DNA from: Rusavskia elegans
Taxonomy: Eukaryota; Ascomycota; Lecanoromycetes; Teloschistales; Teloschistaceae
Assembly (NCBI GenBank): GCA_011316305.1
Contig: SAUG01000058.1
Coordinates: 62,001-126,000 of the forward strand
DNA length: 64,000 bases
Reading direction: 5' to 3'
Shown here: piece after piece, positions 21,926 to 33,304 of the stretch
Numbering within the stretch: position 1 is the first letter of the stretch
Layout: each line of letters begins with the position of its first letter
Translations under genes and position numbers: made by a program
Notes under the pieces: model-generated
The model's database searches: none
Seen by the model: the letters and a program-made list of their open reading frames with translations, nothing else
What the model was told of the DNA's origin: nothing

Positions 21926-24900
21926 CTATATACCTTTCCATCGTGTGTCCGTCTGCCGTTTCCGTGCCTAGACAATCCGTCAGTGATGAAAACTTGGAAT
22001 AATAATAAGAAGGATGCAAGATCACGAGCCTGGTCACTTACCATAGGCGCGAGGAGCCCGGTGCCGATTGCCAGGGCTGCTACCGTTCCAATGAGCTGAA
22101 TCTTGTTGAATCCCTTGCCCAGAATGTCAAATCCCCCAATCGGTGCAATCCGGGTGCCAAACATGTCCAGAGAACCGAATGCAAAGACCAATGAGGTACT
22201 TTCCAACAACGATGGACTGGTGATGACCTTTTGGACGCCCAGGACCTCCCGCATGTGGTTCAGGGCCCATTTGGGATCAAAGTCTAGCATTGCATTATGT
22301 CGGAATAGTCCTTCTTCCATTTCGGCTGCTACGGCATCTCGTCCTATCGGTCTCCGCGGATCAACGAACGCGCGAGGAATTGCATTCACAGAATTCAGTG
22401 AAGGCACCACACAAAGGAGTGAACGAGGTGTGATGCCCTGTAGCGTCGTGGAGACCGTCATGAAGGATATAGCGGCAGGTATGATGTATGTTTGCGTAAC
22501 GACATAGGGACTGTTACCAGGGCCGTCACCAGCGACTGCAAACGGCTGGAGACTTGATGAGTTTGAGGTCGATCCCAGCGCACCGCGGTCGTTGGGGAGC
22601 GATGATTCGAAGAGCTCGGAAATCACCAGCTGATGGCCTTGTGCCGAGGCATGAAAGTCATCACTGCTGTCTGCTGCATCATCGGAGAAGGCTGAGAAGA
22701 CGGAGTAGGCGAACCAATTTTCTGACAAAGTGGAGGCTATTGGCTGATTTGCATCGACATTGGGGTGTGTCAAAGTGTGTACGATCAAACCAGAGACCGA
22801 GTTCAAGATGTAGAACGAAGCCAAAGACGTGTTTGTGGTCACGGTCCCAATGATAAGGAGGTTTGGATTGAGGAATTTGTACAGTACATTCCTATCTCCG
22901 AGCGCTTTGCCAATTGAAGCAACCGGATCGTTCGAAGGTCGTGTTGCTAATGTAATAATCTTCTCGTTCGGTCGAGGTACAAACGTCCACGCTAGCTGGG
23001 GTTTGGCATCTCCCAAGGTCCATCCACGAATGACTTTCTTCTCGTCTTGAGTTACCACGATCGTGTTTGGATCCAAATGACTAGACTGGGGCATCCTGAT
23101 GCTTCCGTCCGTGTTGACTTGAATCGAAACAGCCGCTCCAGACGTATCAGGCAACACAATGTTAGTCTTGGGAGATTGTGTTGGGCTGCCAAAGTGGTTG
23201 TCATATATGATGCCCTGCTTAAGACTGACCCTAAGCGAATCTCCACCAGAGACCCGAACCAATGCGTGGTCTTTGTCAGCCTCTATACTCTCGACAGACC
23301 AGTGCTGCCCTGGTTCGATCTCGGAAGCTTGAACACTCCATATGATCTTGCCCTTATCACCAGCCTCAAGGGCGAAAAGTCTACCTGAACCAGTCGCAGC
23401 AACGATGACTTTGTGAAAACCGAAGCTATCCCGAGGTTTACCTTGAGATCGGGGTTCTCGACCGGATAGACTGTCGATAATTCGATCTGGTAAAGCCTTG
23501 ACCCAGGATGGGAATCTCCTAGCATCTTTTGCATGACGCGTGAGTCGATGCAGATATGCCGCCACCACATTGCTATGGCTCTCTACCGCAAGCTCCTCGG
23601 CAAGATTTTCACGACCATCAATATCAGCCCAGGCAGCTGCGATCACGCCTGAAAGTGATTCAGGTCTGAACCAAGATTCTTCACCGTTGTATATTAGCTT
23701 CCAGTCCCCAGTCGAAAGTAAAATAGCCGTTCGGACTGCGTATTGGGACGTCCCTTTCGATACAACTTCTGAAACGGCATGAGTGACGTCCGGATGTTGT
23801 ATCATGCGATCATGAGGTTTTGGCTGCAGCGGCCATTGACCTAAACTTTGGTCTGAGGTTGAGGAGAAAAGGGTCACGTCACGCTTGGTAGTCCTGATAA
23901 AATAGGTAGTATCGCTGTGAACAGTAGCCGAGAATGCTGTCGATCCTTCCAGGCTGGGCAGCTGATATATTTTGTTCAGAGCCTGCGATTTTGTGTTGAG
24001 CTGGTATACCTCCGCCCAATGCGACGTCTGGGACTGGCAATGGACAAGAACATCTACTATGCCATCTGCTTTAGATGCCGCACGGATCTGGATCTTGTCT
24101 ATATCTTTGCCTTTTTCGCCTGCCAGCTTTTCGTTGATGATATGATTTGAACCTAGAATGTTGAGCCGTAGATTTCTCGGACTTCGGTCAGACCACGCGA
24201 GTAACGGATGTGACGCTATGGATCCAATTGAAATCAAAGAACTAGCATCAGATATATCCTTATCAGCATTCAGGGTGATAGAACCCAGGTTCACACCACT
24301 CGAAGGTTGCAATGTCGTGACTCTGATCTTCGACCCTTGTAGAAGAGCCGAGTGTAAGGCTACATAATGAACCCCCTCCTTCGAGAGTGAGAGCCCATAA
24401 GGAATGTCCACGCTGTGGTCAGTCAGCTAGCAGATCCAATGGAGCGCTTGAGAGGATGATCATAAGCACCTTGCATCTTCATGCTCCCAAACAAGCACAC
24501 CAGAGTCTTCCGACAGCTTCCGTACAACTGCCTTGCTCCCAATTGCCTGAGCAACAATGTAGACGCCCTGACCGGTACCTCCACCTCTTACAACTTCGAG
24601 AGCCTTGATGTCCCCGGAGCCCGTCCAATCCCATACCAGTCTTCCTTCGGCCGCATCCCAGGCTTGAACAGTCCCATTGACAGCACTGATTATAGTATTC
24701 CCTCCACCAGGAGCTTTGAGTAGGCCGCTACCATTGCCGAGCTGCTGCCGCCAAATCACTGAGCCATCTTTCGGGTTGATGGCACCGAGAACAGATTTTC
24801 TAGAAAGGGTGTAGAGAAGTGATGCTTTGGATGCAGCAGATGGGCGGTCGAGGAAAGTCGTCTCAGCTTGAGGAATGCCTAATAAGACGTGATGGAAATC

Positions 24901-24993
24901 TACCTGGTAAGCCTCGTCCGCGTAGATTGCCTCGATCGGAGACGAGAGAAGGAGCAGAAGCAGCGAGACAACTTCGATCGCGCTCCAGCGCAT
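21926..24993 (-). CDS. EMC1: EMC1, ER membrane protein complex subunit 1
   Basis: Three exons, 24470-24993, 22042-24412 and 21926-21967, encode 978 aa. Intron 1 (24413-24469) joins WEHEDAS to VDIPYGLSL. Intron 2 (21968-22041, GTAAGT...CTAG) joins TGLLAPM to the short last exon ARKRQTDTRWKGI, the usual basic cytosolic end of EMC1. The ATG at 24993 opens a signal peptide (MRWSAIEVVSLLLLLLSSP). The luminal part has PQQ/WD-like beta repeats (GAINPKDGSVIWRQQL, VQAWDAAEGRLVWDW) and a C-terminal DUF1620 region (FVDPRRPIGRD, LDFDPKWALNHMREVLG). One TM segment (IQLIGTVAALAIGTGLLAPM) lies near the end. EMC inserts tail-anchored and multipass proteins into the ER membrane; EMC1 is its largest luminal subunit. 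Confidence 0.95.
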
Positions 24994-25180
24994 CTTCAAT
25001 GATTTGAGATGCTGCTCGCTCCGAGCATATGTACTCGTTCAGGCTCTAAGAGTTAAGCATAGGGCTGAAGCTGTCCCTGCGATAAGATAATGAATGTGTC
25101 TTGGCGCTGCACGTACTTATATTTCCCCTTGGTTTTCGCGACGCGAGCTTGTCACTTGTCACCATTATCGAGGCACCATC
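24994..25180. promoter_or_regulatory. Short divergent promoter, EMC1 / LRR protein
   Basis: Only 187 bp separate the two start codons on opposite strands, so core promoters must overlap or abut. No factor site assigned. Confidence 0.6.
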
Positions 25181-26012
25181 ATGGCGCCTGGACGTGGACA
25201 CGGACATGAAAGCTCAATGTGGACGGCGCATTCACGTCCTTCTCGTGGCAGAGTCTCCAAATCTGTTTCTAAGCTTCGGACACGTGCACACAAACCTTAC
25301 TCGCCCCCAGAAATATCAACCTCAGAGAGCGTTCATTTCAATCGAGTCGAAAACTGGGACATCTCACGCCTGAAGCCAGGAACTCGAAAAATCGTGTTTG
25401 GGTACGACTTTGACACCGCAGAGTAGGCTCATAAAAGCTGGAAAGGGTCGTCTACTGCAACTAATGCTTCTGCGTAGTCTCCATCTTGATGCTGTCCTTT
25501 CGCTTGGCCCAGCATTGTGTCAGTCAATACAACACTTGGAATCTGGAGACTCTGATACAGGTCGAGGAAAAGAGATCACTGACCAGGCTGTTACCAAACT
25601 TGCTGCAGCATTACCGAATCTTTTACATGTTTCCCTCTCCGGCGCGACGCGACTAAGCGACGAGTCTCTACTTGCTTTTTTTACCCACTGCCCAGATCTT
25701 CGTTACATATCCATCGATGGAAACGACCGCGTTTCTGGAAGCGTCAATGGACCTGCACTGGATGCATTGAGAGAGCAACCAAACCTTGGCAAGAAGTTAG
25801 ACACTGTACGCCTGGCAAATCAGCTAGAGTACAACCAGAAATTCAACACCGCCATAAAGAAGGTATCGGCCGCTAGGAAGAAGCTGGCGATCCAAGTGGG
25901 TTGCACAGGGAGAGGGGGGTTAGGCGTGAATACATACATTGCGGGCAAAATGAAGGATGGATACCAAGCTCTCGGCGGGCCCGGAGGCTTCTCTCGGTAT
26001 GGGGGCTTTTGA
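25181..26012 (+). CDS. Leucine-rich-repeat (RNI-like) protein
   Basis: Two exons, 25181-25422 and 25478-26012, encode 258 aa. The 55-bp intron (25423-25477, GTAGGC donor, ACTAAT branch, GCGTAG acceptor) joins GYDFDTA to DLHLDAVLSLGPALC. After a basic, Arg/Ser-rich N terminus come at least two RNI-type repeats (ITDQAVTKLAAALPNLLHVS, LSDESLLAFFTHCPDLRYIS), as in F-box or Amn1-like proteins, but no F-box is visible. The C terminus is Gly-rich (GYQALGGPGGFSRYGGF), a pattern I associate with a conserved fungal family of unknown function. It could be an adaptor protein; that is inference. Confidence 0.82.
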
Positions 26013-26474
26013 CCGCCTCAGCCTGACCAGTGTTAAACGAAGCGTGTGGAAGCTCAAGCGTGCTTGTAATACTGCATTAGTACGCACCTCTGATTGTCTG
26101 ACTGCTGGCAACAGCCGTATGGTAGAGATGTGGCAGGCCGATCCACAGTTTTAAGGTTCGTTGACAGGATTTGATGTCAGAAAATCATTCATGCACATGC
26201 GAACCGCCGGAAAGGGGCAGAAAGCCACGGTTAATTTTGTTTCGATCGGACTAGAGAATTTCGAATGATTCTCCCAATATTAATCTGTTTCGGTGGTTCG
26301 GGGAAATGGCGAAGAAAGTAATGTCATATATATGATTGTTGTTTGCTACCATAACAATGTTATATAAGTAGACCAATTTAATGGGGGGCATCCCATATCT
26401 AGTAATGGCTTCAATCCTGTCCACCATCCTGACTTTATGGAGGTCTCACAAACCGGTACTCCAGGCGTGATGAC
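26013..26474. other. Convergent intergenic region
   Basis: 462 bp between two convergent stop codons. AT-rich towards 26,230-26,380. No gene seen. Confidence 0.5.
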
Positions 26475-29312
26475 CTAAATGAACACAACGTCATCCCCTG
26501 TATCGTTTGATGTGTCCATCCTGTTGCTCAAGAATAGATCAACCATCTTGCTGCCACCTGAGCCTGGATCCATTGGATCTCTTTGCGAGCCGCCTTTGTG
26601 AACAGAGTTATCCCACTTTGGATCCTGATTGTCTTGAGTCCCAGACTCGGGCATTAGCTGTCGAGGTCTGGAAGGGGCTCCAGAATTCTTCCTTAGATTT
26701 GGCGACCCCATTGGATAGTTACTCTGCATTCGACGCAGTCGAGCAATCCTTTCGGGACTAGACCGATTGTACGATGATGGAGTCGCCGTGGGTAAGGGAC
26801 CAACTTTCACTGGGGTAGCATACAGCCCATTCCTATCATTCTTGCCCAGATTGTGCTGTACGAATACCTCTTTGGTGGAACTCTGGGTGGAGGAAGAAGG
26901 ACCTGGTCCAAGTCGTTGACTGGTCGAGTTCTCCGCGCCCTTTTCCGGGCGATTGGTTGGATGGCAATTCTCATTCTCCCTTGTGTTAGCGATCGCTGTT
27001 CTGGGGTTGTCAAGTGGCTTGTGTTGAATGTTGTTGGTATTAGGTCGTGGGTTGATGCTCATCAAGGGAAATCTATCGATCATCGGTTGCGACGACGTAT
27101 GTCTTGGCGAAGGACGGATATCAACACCTATGCGAGGACTAGCCAAGGAATCTTTGAGCATAGGCGTCGATAGATGCAGCCGTCCAAGATCCGTATCTGT
27201 GCCGCTAATCTCTGCATGTTCTCTTCTGTGGCCAATCTCCCTGGCCGTCTTAGTCTCGGCTGTAGAAGCCCGCGTACGGTCCTCAAGACTGATTTTAGGG
27301 GCAACGGTCGCAATACAACTTTCCCATCCGGTCTCCATCTGTGCTATAGACGAGGGACTGTCAAGGGGCTGCGGAGTATCACCACTGGATGTCCTTGAGT
27401 AGATGCTCTCAGATCGAGTCAAGCTCCGATCTCGAATTCCATTCGCGGCTGAAGAGTACGAAACTTTCTCGGACGTGTCCAGAGGGCTTGGTACTGAATC
27501 TGTCCCCCGTCTTCTGTCAGCATGACCGCTGGACTGCATTGCTTGTCGGAAAGGACTTGTTCCGGTCCTCTCAATACGTGTTGACTGGGGGAAAAACGTA
27601 GATTTGGATTCTCGAAATGGCCGCTTGGGGCTCGACTCCTTTGCAGCTCCTCGTAGCATATCCATTCGTACGGTTGTAGCACACTGTGAAGTATTCCCAT
27701 GCTGCTGGACATTGGTTGATGAAGTATGATTCGGCGTGACAGCTGTCAATGAATCAGAGCGGTAGGGATTGCTAGGGAGACGGCTGTGAGGTTCAGACGC
27801 GTGACTACGGCTTGATGAAGTAGTCTCCGGACCGGTCCACAAGCGGTTGGATGTATCGCCAGAAATGTCATGTGGTGGCTCAGATGATATAACACTGTTG
27901 CTCTTGGCCATTCTCTGTTGGAGTTTTGCAAAGAGGCTGGTCTTGCGTCGTTGACTTTGAGAACCATCCTCTGCTTGTGGAAGCGATCGATGCGTAGAAA
28001 GCACGCCACCACTTTCCTGGATGATTGAGAGTCGATTAAAACCTGAGTCGTGCTTACTAGATACGGTATCTGCAGCCGTCGAATTTGTCCAGCTTGTTAC
28101 ACGGGACTGAGCGGTCTCATCGTTCAATTCACCACTTACGTTATGTACACTACCAGTAAGGGAACCTCGCCGACGAGGAACATAGAAACTGTCACCCCTT
28201 TCTAGATCTGGCAACCCGATTTCGTCGTTGTGGGGCAACTCGGCTGTAGGATCCTGGGGATATGATGATGCGAAAGGCGTGGTGGGATCACCAAAATGTG
28301 GACGGGTGGCTCGAAGCTGCTGAGCCGGGAAAGTTCTCCCTTCCTCCGAAGATCGATTGAAGACGCGCTTGAATCTGTTCCGAAATGTTGAGGAGAGATC
28401 TCTTGCTCGGTCACCGATGCCCATACGTCCAGTCTGTGGTCCTGTCGAAGATGGAGCCGACCCCACAGCACTTCCGTAACTATTTGCACTACTAGTGCGA
28501 ACAGACTTGCGAAATGTCTTTTGCGATCTACGACGGTTGAGAGTGTTCCCGTAGCTTGGCTGCTTGTTCGACCTTTGCTGCTCAAGGTGTCGAATATACT
28601 GATCTCGAGCTAGTCCGACAGCTTCGGTCCGGGCAGCGTTAGAGACGGGCGCCTGAGATTGGCTTCGTTCCATGCTGGGGCGGAGGAAGGAGAGAGACCG
28701 TCCTAGGCGTGAACCAGCTTGCTGGCCCGTGTAGTCGGAAGCATGCTGGGTTTGGTTCCTTGATGCAGACGATACAGTTGCGTTCGACCACAGTCCTGGG
28801 CTGAACATGGATTTGGATTTGCGAAGTCTACGATAAGAGGAGGGCTGCGAGGCAACTCGAGTCTTGACATATTCGCCGTGGGAAGGCAGAGCTGTCATGA
28901 AAGCGTCGTCAGCCTGGATTGAAGAAGTCTGGTGTCTCAATCGTGGATATAGGCTCCTGCGACGAGTTTGGTGTTCCACATAATTGGGTGGAGTCGCTCT
29001 CATGGTAATAGGAACACCTTGACCAGGCATAGCGGTAGGACCTGCAAAGCGAATGCTCTTGGATCGTGTCAGCGGCTGCTTGACGTTGAGATGGCGATGT
29101 TGCGAGGCCGTCTCAAATGAAGCTCTAGAAGAGATCTCGAACGCATTGGCACGTCCATAAGCATGGAAGGCCGCAGCAAGAGCTTGCTCCTTCGCAACGA
29201 AAGGGTCGGGGGCATCTGGCTCGGTTGGCAAGGACCGCCGAGTCTTGATGGATGCGGAGGATTTTGCTCGTCGTAGACGCGCTGACGCCTCACTGTTTCC
29301 GCGTGAGAGCAT
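26475..29312 (-). CDS. Large Ser/Arg-rich, mostly disordered fungal protein
   Basis: A single uninterrupted frame of 945 aa with an ATG at 29312. The length alone makes chance unlikely. Composition is rich in Ser, Arg, Thr and Gln, with many RxxS-type phosphosite-like motifs (RRAKSSASIKTRRS, RLRKSKSMFSPG, RNRFKRVFNRSSEEG). The only ordered-looking segment is near the N terminus (DPFVAKEQALAAAFHAYGRA). I know of no named family. The basic patch around RDLSSTFRNRFKRVFNRS could bind membranes or nucleic acid; this is speculation. Confidence 0.8.
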   Translation of the reverse strand: MLSRGNSEASARLRRAKSSASIKTRRSLPTEPDAPDPFVAKEQALAAAFHAYGRANAFEISSRASFETASQHRHLNVKQPLTRSKSIRFAGPTAMPGQGVPITMRATPPNYVEHQTRRRSLYPRLRHQTSSIQADDAFMTALPSHGEYVKTRVASQPSSYRRLRKSKSMFSPGLWSNATVSSASRNQTQHASDYTGQQAGSRLGRSLSFLRPSMERSQSQAPVSNAARTEAVGLARDQYIRHLEQQRSNKQPSYGNTLNRRRSQKTFRKSVRTSSANSYGSAVGSAPSSTGPQTGRMGIGDRARDLSSTFRNRFKRVFNRSSEEGRTFPAQQLRATRPHFGDPTTPFASSYPQDPTAELPHNDEIGLPDLERGDSFYVPRRRGSLTGSVHNVSGELNDETAQSRVTSWTNSTAADTVSSKHDSGFNRLSIIQESGGVLSTHRSLPQAEDGSQSQRRKTSLFAKLQQRMAKSNSVISSEPPHDISGDTSNRLWTGPETTSSSRSHASEPHSRLPSNPYRSDSLTAVTPNHTSSTNVQQHGNTSQCATTVRMDMLRGAAKESSPKRPFRESKSTFFPQSTRIERTGTSPFRQAMQSSGHADRRRGTDSVPSPLDTSEKVSYSSAANGIRDRSLTRSESIYSRTSSGDTPQPLDSPSSIAQMETGWESCIATVAPKISLEDRTRASTAETKTAREIGHRREHAEISGTDTDLGRLHLSTPMLKDSLASPRIGVDIRPSPRHTSSQPMIDRFPLMSINPRPNTNNIQHKPLDNPRTAIANTRENENCHPTNRPEKGAENSTSQRLGPGPSSSTQSSTKEVFVQHNLGKNDRNGLYATPVKVGPLPTATPSSYNRSSPERIARLRRMQSNYPMGSPNLRKNSGAPSRPRQLMPESGTQDNQDPKWDNSVHKGGSQRDPMDPGSGGSKMVDLFLSNRMDTSNDTGDDVVFI

Positions 29313-29922
29313 GTCGGATGCCGTTGAGCTGGCCAGAATGTGGAAGACAGGTACGAAGTGGAGGAGTTCCGACAGTTCTGAGATGCAGAGGTAGTATGAC
29401 GTGAATTAATCGAATGCTTGAAAGCACAATGCTACAGTAGAATACTCGGAATCGGACTGAGACTGATACATCTTCTCACGTTTATTAGTCGGATGGTTTC
29501 CGTTGATGCTGGGAAAGAGAGTAGTCATCTTTTACATGTTTAGGTAGCAAGAGCTTCTGGGATGACTTGATAGTGGAGTCGTTGACCCAAACGGAAGGAG
29601 CAACGCAGCGCTTGCATTGCGCACTGAAGCACTCAAGATGCCAATGTCAGCACCGCATCCTGACGAGATGAAATGAGATAAGCTCGTTTTAAGGAGACTT
29701 GACTACCTATCCTTTCAATTCTTCAATCCAGAGGGTCTGGGCCGGCGGCAATCTTCTCTTGCACATTGATCTTGACCACAACACCTGTAGCCATTTTGTC
29801 CGCTTGTTGGTCCTCGAAGCTTGATCTAGTTCACCCTCACGGGACTTTGTCGTTAGATCCATTGAGGCACTTGCTGTGGGGCTTGATCGTTGCTGGAAAG
29901 GCTCGTCGTTCATCCTTCTGTT
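29313..29922. other. Intergenic region upstream of the 945-aa gene
   Basis: 610 bp between the ATG of the Ser/Arg-rich gene and the SSF1 stop, both on the minus strand. A small frame at 29,707-29,913 has no features of a protein. Nothing else recognised. Confidence 0.5.
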
Positions 29923-31303
29923 CTACTTAGGATCTTGTTCCGTCTCGGAAACTTCGTCATCCCAACCTTCCCCATCATCGCTGTCATCTTCATCGAGACC
30001 GCCTTCCTGTACCTCATTAGTAGCTTCTCCAGTGGAAGCATTCGCTTTTCGTTTCTTCTCCACATTCTCATTCTGCACGCGCTTCCGCTCTGCCTTTTCA
30101 CGCTTCCTAGTCTCCCAGACCCTTTCCATTTCTTTGATCTCATCTTCGCTCTTACTCAGATACTCGTGCCACATGACTTTGCCCCCACATACTCCTTCTT
30201 CTACCTTCGTCATTCTCAATGTCATTCTTGGGCCCAGCTCGACAAGTTTCACGGTTCGCTTCTGCGCTCCTGTGCCACCATGCTGGCCGTCACCCTCGCA
30301 CTTGCGTGCCTCTTCCACTTGCTTCCTACTGAGGACTTTCCTGCGATTCACGTCCAACACCTCAACCTCAGCGTCAGTGTCCATCTCGCTTTCGCTTCCG
30401 GACGTAAAACCTGCCCCGGCGGCTGAGGGATCAAGGATATAGTCGGCCACATCTTCCAGGTTTCCCAGGTTTGGCATCCCTTTCCTGGAAGCGCGTTCCT
30501 TCAGCGTCTGTGCCGCAGCGTTGATTCGACGGACACCTCGCGACAAGCGAGTAGGTCTGGTCACAATAGCATAATGTCTCAGATTAATGACGTATGGGGA
30601 AGCTTCCGTAAAGTCGGCCGTTGCTGTTGATTTGGGGATCTGCCGATCAAGCAAAAGCACCCGACGGATCGATGAAAGAGGAGTTGACTGCGGAGATATA
30701 GGGGGAAAGAGAGACTGGAATATGGTCGTTGAAAGCGTTTCAAGATGCTTGGGTACAGAATGCTTGCTTTGATGCCCCTCCTCTGGGGAAACAAAATTGT
30801 TCATGACGAGTAGAGGCGGGCTCAAGTAATCCTTTCCGCCTCCTTTGGGATGCCTCAACGCCTTCCTCACGTCTTTGCAAAGAGAATACCTCTCGACGCG
30901 AAAATGAAGAGTAGGGCCTCTAGGAAAGAGTGCAAGTCGTAAGTTTGTATTGCCTGTCGAAGAGCGGGAGAAAAGCAAGAGATGAGAAATCCCTAATGGG
31001 CCCGCCATGGTAGTGTAATCCCGTAATCGATTCGATTTGCGTTCCTACTGTTCATAAGATTTGACAGGGACGCCAAAAGCATGCGATACTTAGACGCACC
31101 TTTAATCTACTGGCAGTGCCTGGCTCCATCATACTTCGCACATCCTTCACCAATTGGCTCACACTGGAGCCCACATCGCCGGCGCCCATCCTGATGACCA
31201 TTGTCTTTGGGCCCCTGACTGCGGATGAATTTGGAGGGACTCCATTGGACGGTCCGTTTTGAGCGCCGACATGAGTGCGCTTCTTGTGACGTCTGCGCGC
31301 CAT
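29923..31303 (-). CDS. SSF1: SSF1/PPAN Brix-domain ribosome biogenesis factor
   Basis: Two exons, 31100-31303 and 29923-31044, encode 441 aa. The intron (31045-31099, GTGCGT...CAGTAG) joins EPGTASRLK to ERKSNRLRDYTTMAGPLG. The unspliced second frame would begin at the internal MAGPLG and lose this conserved stretch. The N terminus is basic (MARRRHKKRTH). The Brix domain runs from about residue 30 to 330 and includes MVIRMGAGDVGSS, TLHFRVERYSLCKDV, PPLLVMNNF and YVINLRHYAIVT. The tail is a charged, Lys/Glu-rich coil ending in an acidic stretch. In yeast Ssf1 acts in ITS2 processing of the pre-60S particle in the nucleolus. It is divergent to RRP3. Confidence 0.95.
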
Positions 31304-31504
31304 CTTGTGTAAATTTCTTGGGCGTCGAGATGCAGCTGAGTGGAATCTAGTACTCTACTCATACGATCGGGAGATTTTGCTCATAGGGCTTATCTTATCG
31401 ATAACGGGTCTCCTTTTTCCCTCCCTGCGTGAGAGCTGGTACCGAACTTTGACCAAATTTTACTTAGAGTACCTTACCCTTCTCAGTCTCGCCCAATCAC
31501 TTCA
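31304..31504. promoter_or_regulatory. Bidirectional promoter, SSF1 / RRP3
   Basis: 201 bp between the two start codons of two ribosome-biogenesis genes. A perfect 10-bp palindrome TTATCGATAA lies at 31,395-31,404, near the middle, and contains a GATA core on each strand. I see no exact PAC or RRPE motif. Confidence 0.65.
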
Positions 31505-33090
31505 ATGGCAGTACTTGAGACTTTAAAAAGACCGCTCGCAACATCTCTCGATGGCCCACCATCCAAACGGATCAGGAAAAGTACAAGTCCAGAGGAGGAA
31601 GACAGCTCTGTGACGGTCAAGAATATGGCTACCACTTTCCGTGACCTGGGAGTCATCGATTCATTATGCGATGCATGCACAAAACTCGGATATCAGACTC
31701 CAACACCCATCCAAAAAGAGTCGATTCCACTGGCACTTCAAGGGCGAGACATCATTGGTCTTGCCGAGACTGGCTCGGGGAAAACCGCAGCATATGCTCT
31801 ACCGATCCTCCAAGGTAAATTTTGATCGCTTTATAGACGGTTCTAGCTGAGCATTGTAGCTCTCATGGAGAAGCCTCAGAGCCTGTTTGGCTTGGTGATG
31901 GCACCAACACGAGAACTTGCGGACCAGATATCAAAGTCAATCGAAGCTTTGGGGTCTCTAATCAATGTGCGAAGCTGTGTTATTGTGGGAGGTATGGACA
32001 TGGTGTCCCAGGCTATAGCCCTTGGTAAAAAGCCACACAGTATGTCGCTATCATTCAGACCGGTGGGCGGGGCGCTAATCTTGCGCGAAACAACAGTCGT
32101 TGTCGCCACACCTGGTCGACTACTCGATCATCTTGAAAATACCAAAGGCTTTTCTCTCCGGTCACTGAAATATCTGGTCCTAGATGAGGCAGACCGGCTG
32201 CTTGATCTAGACTTTGGCGATATCCTCGACAAAATTCTGAAAGGTGAAAGGGGTCATCCGTCGAGACGATTGATTGTAAGCGCTGATGATTTGGCATAGT
32301 CTTACCTCGGGAGAGACGAACCTACCTTTTCTCGGCTACAATGACTTCCAAGGTCGAATCACTCCAACGTGCCTCGCTGTCGAACCCACTTCGTGTGTCT
32401 ATTTCAGCCAACAAGTACCAAACAGTTGCCACATTAATCCAAAACTACCTACTTCTCCCATTCAAAGATAAGGACCTCTACCTTGTATACCTGCTCAATA
32501 GGTTTGCTGGCCAAAGCATCATAGTATTCACACGGACCGTCAACGACGCCCAGCGGCTTGCACTTCTGGTACGATCACTCAACTTCAAAGCGATTCCCCT
32601 TCATGGTCAGCTGTCGCAGACTGCTCGACTTGGCGCACTCGGCAAATTCCGGGCTGGCGAAAGCGTCAGAATCCTCATCGCTACCGATGTCGCGTCCAGA
32701 GGTCTAGATATTCCCTCTGTTGACGTTATCATCAACTTTGATCTGCCTCAGGACAGTGCCACCTATATCCACCGGGTTGGCCGTACAGCACGGGCGGGTA
32801 AGTCTGGGCATGCCTTAAGTCTGGTGACCCAATACGATTTCGAGATATATCAACGGATAGAGCATGCGCTAGGGAAGAAATTGGAAGAGTTTCAGCTGGA
32901 GAAGGACGAGTTGATGGTCTTTCGGGAAACGGTCAATGAAGCGCAGAGAGTGGCCATCCGTAAAATGAAAGACCTACATGAAGAGCGAGGGACGCCTGGG
33001 GCCAGGCTGAGAGGGAGGCGGCCCAGAGACTCTGGGAACGGGCAACGCGGGAGGCAACGTCGTGACGGGATGGATCGGGAAGAAGGCTGA
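31505..33090 (+). CDS. RRP3: RRP3 (DDX47) DEAD-box RNA helicase
   Basis: Four exons, 31505-31814, 31860-32039, 32097-32243 and 32300-33090, encode 475 aa. The introns are 45, 57, 56 and within the normal fungal range. The 57-bp intron (32040-32096) keeps the frame open if retained, but removing it restores KKPHIVVATPGR. All helicase motifs are present: Q motif [35 protein letters not shown] (in LFSATM), [14 protein letters not shown] and [10 protein letters not shown]. The C-terminal tail is Arg/Gly-rich. In yeast Rrp3 is needed for 18S rRNA maturation. Full length is normal. Confidence 0.96.
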
Positions 33091-33304
33091 GCGTCTAGGT
33101 ATCATAGCCGGGAGCGTTAATGATGGACCAAGCAAGTTTTTTTTTTGATGGTGTGGGCGTCCTCCGAGAGACGAAGTTTTGGGGCTATGGAGTCATGAAT
33201 TTCCATGCAGTGAAAGTACTTTTTCGTCCGTTCAGAACCCCTCCCCTAGACACGCCATTCCCGCCCCAAATCGATGCAGTCGAGAATTTCCAGGAGGTGC
33301 TACC

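Noticed and set aside
29707..29913. Small minus-strand frame after SSF1
   Set aside because: SSF1 already ends with a normal acidic tail and stop; this frame adds nothing conserved.
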